This document shows positions 56,991 through 64,000 of a stretch of 64,000 nt of DNA, piece by piece; within the stretch, counting starts at the first letter, position 1, and the number at the start of each line of letters is the position of its first letter. The notes below the pieces were generated by a model, which was given only the letters and a program-made list of their open reading frames with translations, did not search any database and was not told the DNA's origin. The translations under genes were made by a program, and so were the position numbers. This stretch comes from Artocarpus heterophyllus (lineage: Eukaryota; Streptophyta; Magnoliopsida; Rosales; Moraceae): NCBI GenBank assembly GCA_025403435.1, contig CM046354.1:24772728-24836727 (forward strand), in the 5' to 3' direction.

Positions 56991-57275
56991 GCCTTGCTTA
57001 TGAGATGCGCACTGGATTCTATATTCGAAGTTGGGTTTGGAGTAGAATTGAATTGCTTGGAGGGATCAAGTGAGGAAGCGACTGAATTCATGAAGGCCTT
57101 TGACGCTTTAAATGCTGGGGTGTTTTGGCGCTTTGTGGATCCATTCTGGAAATTGAAAAGGTTTCTTCACATTGGTTCTGAAGCCTCCTTGAGAAGAAAA
57201 GCTAAAATCGTTGATGAATTTGTGCAACAACTTATTTGGAAGAAGAGGAAATTGCAAGCACTCAAAGGAGATTTT
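56991..57275 (+). CDS. cytochrome P450 (CYP704-like), exon 2
   Basis: Encodes 95 residues in phase with exon 1: L-D-S-I-F-E-V-G-F-G-V-E-L, then F-M-K-A-F-D, W-R-F-V-D-P-F-W-K-L-K-R-F and I-G-S-E-A-S-L-R. All are typical of the CYP704 region between the C-helix and the I-helix. It ends at the donor GTGAGT (57,276). No following exon is visible: the I-helix threonine motif, ExxR, PERF and the haem-binding Cys loop are absent from the remaining window. Downstream are a LINE fragment and Copia-D, so either intron 2 exceeds 6.7 kb or the gene is broken. I see no damage within the two exons themselves. Confidence 0.85.
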
Positions 57276-57569
57276 GTGAGTAGTTGTTAATAACATTAAT
57301 TCAGCTTGCTAGCAGCATAAATTACTTGCATCATCATTCTTTAATTTGTGTGCATAAACATTTGATCTGTTTGCCTCAATGAATCTTATTTGTTTTGTCG
57401 TTTCTTTCGAGTTTTCATTGATCTATTTCCGTGAACATGGCCATTTTGCTACAATCTTCTTTGCTAAATAGAGCATTTATCACTTCATCCGCATAGTTTA
57501 CACCTAGTATCGGGAGATATACCAACGTTTGGGAAATATTATGGTAGGATATTCAAATAGGGCCTACAT
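57276..57569 (+). other. sequence after exon 2 donor, no exon seen
   Basis: About 290 bp of AT-rich sequence with no P450-like coding. It is presumably the start of intron 2 or of disrupted flank. Confidence 0.5.
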
Positions 57570-59220
57570 AGAAATTTTTTTTGCTTTTTTACTTTACTAG
57601 CAATTCCCTTATTACTCCTCAATAAAGTACCACCAAGCACTAAGTTGGAGCCGCTTACATCTCTTCAAGTCTTCTATTAATTACCCTCCAATAGCCCGAT
57701 TTGAAAAATATAAACCCTTTGTTTTTCATGGTGCTAAACCAACAAATCTAGTCAACTCTAAAACTTAATGGAATCTTCAAAACCAAACGTATTAATGCTC
57801 CAGAGAAATGCCCTCACAGATTCAACATTTCCCCTGCTTCCCTCCGGAGCCATGAGAATTTCACTGTCCAACCCCTGGACCAGAAATTCAGCCGGGGGTA
57901 CTAGGTTTAAAAGTTGTTGGTCTTGGGATCTACGAGTCTTCAAAAACACACATGCTACACCCATCACCTACTTTCTACCAACCTTTCTCCAATAACTCCT
58001 TCTCCCAAACAAAGCTATGCCACACAGTGGTGGAGCCGCTTATAGTTGAGTGGGGATACGTACTCAACTTTTAAAGTGTTGACTTTTTGCCCACAAGTTT
58101 TTTAAAAAGTTTTAGTTGTACCTTTGTTTTACATAAAAAATCATAGTTGTGCACACACTAAAAAATTTAAATATATCATTGTGTCCTCATTTAAAAAAAA
58201 ATTATGATTTATGTTCTTACTTAATAATAAAAACATATTACCATGCCTGTATTTAACAAAAATAATGAGTAATTTTTACGTAGTGTCTTTACTAACAAAA
58301 ACTTTTGGCTTCACCACTGAGTCCCCACAAGTAGCAACAACCCTTTTTGCCTCGGAAAGCAAAAGTAAAATATGAGCAGGGTAATAATTTTTTCAAAGCA
58401 CCCTTCTACAAAGAGCATTTGGGGACATAATAGGTCGCCAATCCATTTTGGCAATAAGAGCTTGTTTAAAAGCGACCACCTTCATTTCAGAACAATGCAA
58501 ACGCCTTCAAGTCCTTCAATGCATTTTCCCCTTCTCCGGTGTACTAGTTCCTCAACAAAATCTCGCAGTTAGCAAGTGAAGATTATCAAAACAGAGTAGA
58601 TGGATGTCAAAACTTGCTCGTATATAGATAGAAATTGCTTGGACCTCTGCCTTAGTTAAAACTTCTTTACATTGAAAACAAAACAACTCCCCTCTCCATA
58701 ATTATTACTTCCACCACAACACCTCCTTCAAACTCATAGATATTTCACTTTCCCCTTTCGCCAATCACCAAAGGCAATCCTGGGCATTTCTTTTGAAATT
58801 TACTACTCATTAACCTCGATCCCCGTTGTACTTCCTCTATACTTACGCGCACAAGGGATAAAGGCTTTGGCCCATTTTGGCATAACCGATTTCTGTGAGG
58901 GCCTCTACCACACGTCACGCCATGGATCCTCCCATCCGCCTCCGCTTTCCACCCTCACTAGAAGACTGGTTAAACTTTCAGCAGGCGGTAGGAAGAGATA
59001 TGAAGATAACTAAAGAACACCCTTGCATTCACCCTCAACTGGGGACCACTATACTTTTGGGAGAAACATTAACAACAAAAAGAAAAGTAAGAGGTGCTAA
59101 TCTGGTCCATTACTATGTCTATCTATCTCTCTCAAAAGCCAAGTTTTCCATAATAGCTTTAAGAAAATCTCTCTCTATCCAATTATAAGTTTTGCTCATG
59201 TCTAGTATAAGAGCCAAAAA
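57570..59220 (-). pseudogene. LINE (L1-type) reverse-transcriptase fragment
   Basis: On the minus strand the order and wording of a plant LINE ORF2 are visible across frames. A palm motif (L-D-M-S-K-T-Y) lies near 59,180-59,130; a second RT block appears near 58,950-59,050. A K-E-V-L-T-K-A-E-V-Q-A-I segment lies near 58,650, K-Q-A-L-I-A-K-M-D-W-R near 58,480-58,430, and F-V-W-E-K-E-L-L-E-K-G-W with G-D-G-C-S near 58,005-57,930. The catalytic FADD segment is missing, so there is an internal deletion. An A-rich 3' end (T-runs on the plus strand, 57,570-57,590) marks the tail. The upstream end is cut by Copia-D at 59,221. A small MITE interrupts it. Confidence 0.8.
58025..58319. mobile_element. 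MITE, hAT-like, inside the LINE
   Basis: The ends CAGTGGTGGAGCC and GGCTTCACCACTG are inverted repeats with 12 of 13 bases matching, around 295 bp without coding. CAGTGGYGGA-type ends are common in plant hAT MITEs. LINE coding resumes on both sides. The flanks share TGTGG on the LINE strand, a decayed 8-bp duplication at best. Confidence 0.65.
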
Positions 59221-59686
59221 TGTTAGAATAAAATTGTGATAAAAACCACCATCACCCAAGATCGTTCATGTTAAATCATCAAGAATATTAATAAGATGCG
59301 GAAGCTAACCTGAATCCATTGATAGAATGTGATTCTTGAGTCTTTTGGTTGAGGATCTTACAAGTCTGGTACGTAAATCCTCCTTATCAGAATGCTTTGT
59401 AATCTCTCTGTAAATAGGAAACAGAAAAATAATGTACGTACTGACTTGGGGACTACAACCCCTTTATATAATTGCTAAACCCTAGCAATTATCCTTAATT
59501 ACTAATTTAGCCCATCATAAAATTAATAATTATAATTTTGGTCTCTACACATAGGAGGCACATACTTAATGATGCATTAAAAGCCTAAAACCTAAATTGA
59601 TCACTTTTAATTGGGCAACTTTATTGATAGCCTTTAATTCACATTTATTTAATACATTAGCCCATATATTGGATTATGATCCTACA
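59221..59686 (-). repeat. Copia-D 3' LTR
   Basis: 466 bp from TGTTAGAATA to GATCCTACA on the plus strand, next to a polypurine tract (59,687-59,697, AGTGGGAGAT on the minus strand). A TATA box on the minus strand (TATATAAAG) lies at 59,462-59,470. Confidence 0.85.
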
Positions 59687-60114
59687 ATCTCCCACTTGGG
59701 CTATATATGAAACTTTATAAATGTGTATTATACCTTATGAGCTCATGAATTTTGCTATCAAAACCTTATGCACCTTATCAATCTTGTCCATTAACTATAT
59801 CAATATAGGACCAAAGCGACCTTCGTGACATATGTCGTAACTAGACCCATCAATGATCACACATACCAATACAACTAATGACAAGATCAAGCATGGATGT
59901 GTAGCATGGAAATTTCATGCATGTGATCTTAACATGTCTATTTTCAACTGGTCCACCTGAAAACTTTAGTGAGATCAAACCATACCAAAATCAGAGTGTG
60001 AATAAACTGAAAACTTTATTTCTGTAGAAAATAACCTCAAAATATCCATAAACTGAAATAACTGAAAAATGTCTATATCATAAGAGCATTTAAAATTACA
60101 AACTCCCACTAAAA

Positions 60115-63100
60115 CTAAATATCCTGAAATGATATGACACCTATACGAGCAGTGTGTTCATGAAACATTTTGGATGGCAATCCCTTAGTAAGCGGATCCG
60201 CAATCATGGAGTTTGTGTCGATGTGCTCTATAGACAACTGTCTACTCTGAACTCTTTCTTTCACAACCAAGAACTTGATCTCTTTATGCTTTGACTTCGT
60301 CGAGCTCCTATTGTTGTTGAAATACAAAACTGTTGACTTATTGTCACAAAATATCTTGAGTGGTCTGTGAATACTGTCCATTATACGCAGCCCCGTGATA
60401 AAATTTCGCAGCCATGGACGCCTCATAACACGCTATGAACTCTGCCACCATTGTAGATGATGCTATAAGAGACTGTTTAGCACTCTTCCAAGAGACAGCA
60501 CCTCCAGCCATAAGGTAGACATAGCCCGATGTAGATTTCATACTATTTTGGCATCTAGCAAAATCAGAGTCAGTATACCCAATGATCTCAAGCTGTTTTG
60601 ACCTCCGATACGTGAGCATGTAATCCTTTGTTCTCTGAAAATACCTCAAGACTCGTTTAGCTGCTACCTAGTGATCCTTTCCAGGATTGCTTAATACCTG
60701 CTCAACATCCCTGTAACTTATGCAATATCCGAACGCGTACAAACCTGAGCATACATTAGACTCCCTACTACTGACGCATAAGGAATCTTCTGCATTTCCT
60801 TAACCTCAAAATCATTCTTAGGGCACTGATTGAGACTAAACTTGTCTCCCTTAGCCACAGGGGTATCACCTGGTTTACAATCCTGCATGCCATATCTCTT
60901 AAGAATCTTTTCGATATAGCCTTTTTGTGATAATCCTAAAATACTCCGAGAGCGATCCCGGTGTATCTGTATACCCAACACAAAAGAGGCGTCATCAAGA
61001 TCCTTCATCTCAAATTTCTTTGATAAAAATCTCTTGGTTTCGTGCAACAAGCCTATATCGTTGCTGGCAAGCAAAATGTCATCGACATATAAAACCAGGA
61101 AAATATACTTACTCCCACTGAACTTGTGGTATATACAATCATCGACCAAATTCATCTCAAAACCGAACGAGATGATAACTTGATGAAATTTGTAATACCA
61201 TTGACGAGAAGCTTGCTTAAGCCCATAGATAGATTTCTTTAATTTGCAAACCATCTTCTTTGCATCTCCTGACACAAAGTTTTCCTGTTGCACCATATAA
61301 ATTGTTTCATCAATGTCACCATTGAGGAATGCAGTCTTAAACATCCATCTAATAAAGCTCAAGATCAAAATGTGCCACTAATGCTATTATAATCCTAAAA
61401 GAGTCTTTCGAAGAAACCGGAGAGAAAGTCTCTTTATAATCAATGCCTTCTTTCTGTGTAAAGCCTTTAGCGACAAGACGAGCCTTATACCTCTCCACAT
61501 TGCCTTTTGAATCCCTTTTGGTCTTAAATATCCATTTGCAACCTATGGGTTTCGCACCTTCAGGCAATGGGACAAGATTCCAAACGTCATTGTCTTTCAT
61601 AGACTTTATCCCTTCATTCATGCATCAATCCACTCTTGAGATCTAGAACTTTCCATGGCTTGACGGAAGTTGATCGGATCATCTTCCACCATACCAATGT
61701 CATACTCATTTTCTTGGAGAAATATAATGTAATCATCTGGCACCGCACTTCTCCTTTCTCTAGTGGATCTCTTTAATGGCATAGGTTCTTGAGGTGGTTG
61801 AGTTTGTTCTTCTGGAACAATTTTTGGAATGGGAGGTTCTCCGACATTGTCTTGATTTGGGTCTACTTCTTGAACGATGTCAGGAGTAGGAACCTGATCA
61901 ATGTCAATAACAGCTGTGGGAATATCAACATATTCCTCTTCAAAGACAAAGTCCCTAACCATATCTCCCCCCGCAAACTCGACATCCTCAAAGAACCTGG
62001 CATTTCCCGTCTCAAATATCGATTTGGTCGTGGGATCATAAAACTTGTACCCCTTGGATCTTTCAGAGTATCCAATAAAATAACAACTAACCGTCCTTGA
62101 GTCCAGTTTCTTTTCATTAGGCCTATAAGGCCTTGCCTCAGCTGGACATCCCCAAACATGCAAATGCTTTGTACTAGGCTCCTTGCCCGTCCAAAGTTCG
62201 TAAGGGGTTTTGGCAGTTGCTTTAGTTGGAACCCTGTTAAGGATATACGCTGCAATCTTAAGTGCTTCTCCCCAGAGTGATTCGGTAAGGCAGAATGAGA
62301 AATAATACTCCTCACCATGTCCTTAAGTGTTCTATTTCGTCTTTCAGCAACACCATTCATAGTGGGCGAACCTGGCATAGTGTACTGTGGGACGATACCG
62401 CTTTCCTCTAGGAACTTAGCAAACGGTCCTAGACGTTGTTCACCTGAACCGTCATATCTACCATAGTATTCACCACCACGGTCAAATCTGACGCTTTTAA
62501 TCCTTTTGCTGAGTTGATTTTCAACTTCAGCCTTATAATTTTTGAACACATCCAGCGATTGTGACTTTTCATGAATGAGATATATGTAGTCATATCTGAA
62601 AAAATCGCCTATGAACGTTATAAAATATTATTGACCATTCCAAGAAGCCGTAAGGAATGGCCCACAAATGTCTGTATGTATAAGTTATAAGACGTCCAAA
62701 GTCCTGTTGGCTTCAAATCTCCTTTTATTGGTTTGTTTCCCCTTAATACAGTTAATACAAATATCAAAATCTGTAAAGGCTAAGGGGTCAAGAATTTCGT
62801 CTATTCTCCTTCTAGAGATATGACAAAATCTCTTGTGCCATAACGCAGCTGAATTCTCATTGGTTAATTTTCTCTTTATACCTCGTGTACTTAATTGCAA
62901 GGATTCATTAAATGAAGCAATTGTATCAAGTAAATAAAGATTATTGTAACCTGATAAAGAACTGGAACCAACTAATTTTGAATCATGAAACAAACTAAAT
63001 TTTTCATTTCTAAATGAACAAGAATAACCAGATTTGTTCAAAGCTGAAATAGAAATCAAATTTCGTCTAAAAGACGGTACAATAAATGTTTCATCAAGAT

Positions 63101-64000
63101 CCAAATAAAATCCAGTCTTTAACAATAATCTAAATTTTTCTATTGCTTCAACTTCAACTTTCTTGCCATCGCCCACGTAGATGTATCTTTCACCATCAGT
63201 TGGCTTTCGACATCTCAGGCATCCCTGCATAGACACACTGATGTGAGTGGTTGCACCAGAATCCATCCATCAAGTGTGTTCAGGTACCGAAGATAAATTA
63301 ACCTCAGAACAAACCAAATTAAGAAGCATACCTTTTCTAGCACACCAAGCGTGATAATTGGTGCAATGTTTCTTCTAATGTCCTATAGCTCCACAGAAGA
63401 AACAACCCGTACCTTTCAGATCAACCGGTCTCTTTTGTTGCTTCTTTCGAGGTGCCGTAACTACAACTTCCTTATCCTTCTTCCTTTTCTTCCCTTTGTC
63501 CTTGGAAGTATTAGCCAAGTGAGCACTTTCTGTCTTTTCTTGCTTCAAACTTTCCTTTTCTTGCACACAATGTGAGATGAGCTCATTAAGAGACCAAGTC
63601 TCCTTTTGGTAGTTATAGCTCACCTTAAACTGACTGAAATGTGCAGGAAGAGATATAAGAACCAAATGCACTAGCAAGTCCTTAGAAAGGTCAAGCTTAA
63701 GTGCACTTAATTTTGAATCAAGATGAGACATCTCCATGATGTACTCCCTAATGTTCCCCTTACTTTTGTATCTCATTGAGATGAGGTTTGCCAAAAGTGT
63801 ACTTGTTTCAGCCTTTTCATTTTTGGCAAATCTCTTCTCAATGTCCTTAAGGAACTCTTTGGCTGCTTTTATCGTTTCTGATATAGTGCCCCTGAATGCT
63901 TCTAGAATGGCCTTCTTCATGATCAACATACACATGCGATTTGACTTCTCCCACCTTTCCATGTCCTTCTTTTGATCAGAGGAACTTTTATCTGTAAGAG
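60115..64000 (-). pseudogene. Copia-D gag-pol, broken, 5' end outside window
   Basis: The frame pieces run from the right edge leftwards. Gag is at 63,962-63,375 (W-E-K-S-N-R-M-C, zinc knuckle start C-F-F-C-G-A-I-G-H). Protease and pre-integrase follow at 63,266-62,685 (M-D-S-G-A-T-T-H, W-H-K-R-F-C-H-I). Integrase is at 62,549-61,618 ([16 protein letters not shown]), with a frameshift around 62,290. Reverse transcriptase is at 61,621-60,718 (A-R-L-V-A-K-G, Y-V-D-D-I-L-L) and RNase H at 60,649-60,115 (D-S-D-F-A, C-D-N-K-S, H-I-D-T-N, A-D-P-L-T-K-G). There is a stop just before the protease Asp (near 63,270), a one-base shift near 61,620 and several more breaks. It is not expected to encode a working polyprotein. 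Confidence 0.92.

Larger units (their letters stand above)
59221..64000 (-). mobile_element. Copia-D, partial (continues beyond window)
   Basis: A minus-strand Copia element with its 3' LTR at 59,221-59,686 and coding region up to the window edge; the 5' LTR is outside. It inserted into the LINE fragment downstream of P450 exon 2. Its gag and integrase wording is close to Copia-C, so they belong to the same lineage, but their LTRs are not recognisably alike. Confidence 0.93.

Noticed and set aside
57758..57967. 69-residue minus-strand frame next to P450 exon 2, considered as a missing P450 exon.
   Set aside because: The neighbouring frame reads as the C-terminal part of a LINE ORF2 (W-E-K-E-L-L-E-K-G-W and G-D-G-C-S). 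No ExxR or haem loop is present.
58895..59188. 97-residue plus-strand frame.
   Set aside because: Antisense to the LINE reverse-transcriptase palm region.

Overview
This is a stretch of nuclear DNA from a flowering plant, probably a eudicot. It is AT-rich and contains LTR retrotransposons of several Ty1/Copia and Ty3/Gypsy lineages, a LINE, a tRNA-derived SINE-like sequence, several short inverted-repeat transposons, and one intron-containing host gene fragment with plant splice sites. That gene resembles a CYP704-family cytochrome P450. I cannot name the species.

Left part (1-24,235) is a nest of elements. The outermost recognisable piece is a decayed minus-strand Copia relic (20,936-21,674). 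It is cut by a long Gypsy LTR (16,960-20,935, minus strand). That LTR is in turn cut by Copia-A, a plus-strand element running from before base 1 to 16,959, whose gag-pol frame holds 12 nonsense codons but no frameshift. Copia-A is itself interrupted just after its primer-binding site by a complete non-autonomous Gypsy-type element (1,845-9,313; 2.25-kb LTRs; duplicated target GTGAT) that carries only a gag remnant. A partial minus-strand LTR related to Copia-A lies at 23,536-24,235.

Middle part (24,236-32,100) has no convincing host gene. It holds a palindrome array (24,838-25,279), a probable Copia LTR remnant, a long-inverted-repeat element with a GC-rich core, a 2.3-kb block of tandem and inverted repeats, and a MITE. 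From 32.1 to 43.9 kb a decayed Tat-like Gypsy relic is split by a young Ty3/Gypsy chromovirus-like element (32,858-41,923, minus; target GCACT). Its two 2.16-kb LTRs are almost identical, and gag and pol lie in one frame separated by a single TAA. A solo LTR of a related family follows (44,917-46,851; target TTAAT).

Right part (47,855-64,000) has the P450 fragment (exons 55,430-55,954 and 56,991-57,275) flanked on both sides by related minus-strand Copia elements, Copia-C (47,855-54,531) and Copia-D (59,221 to beyond the window). A LINE fragment holding a small hAT-like MITE separates exon 2 from Copia-D. The haem-binding half of the P450 is not in the window.

The most unusual signal is a recurring architecture: arrays of short palindromes, mostly spaced 21-22 bp centre to centre. 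They occur in the LTRs or leaders of several unrelated retroelements. One core (CGGCCTGCCG) is shared by a Copia LTR, the leader of the same Copia, a Gypsy LTR pair and a solo Gypsy LTR. Other places use different palindromes with similar spacing.
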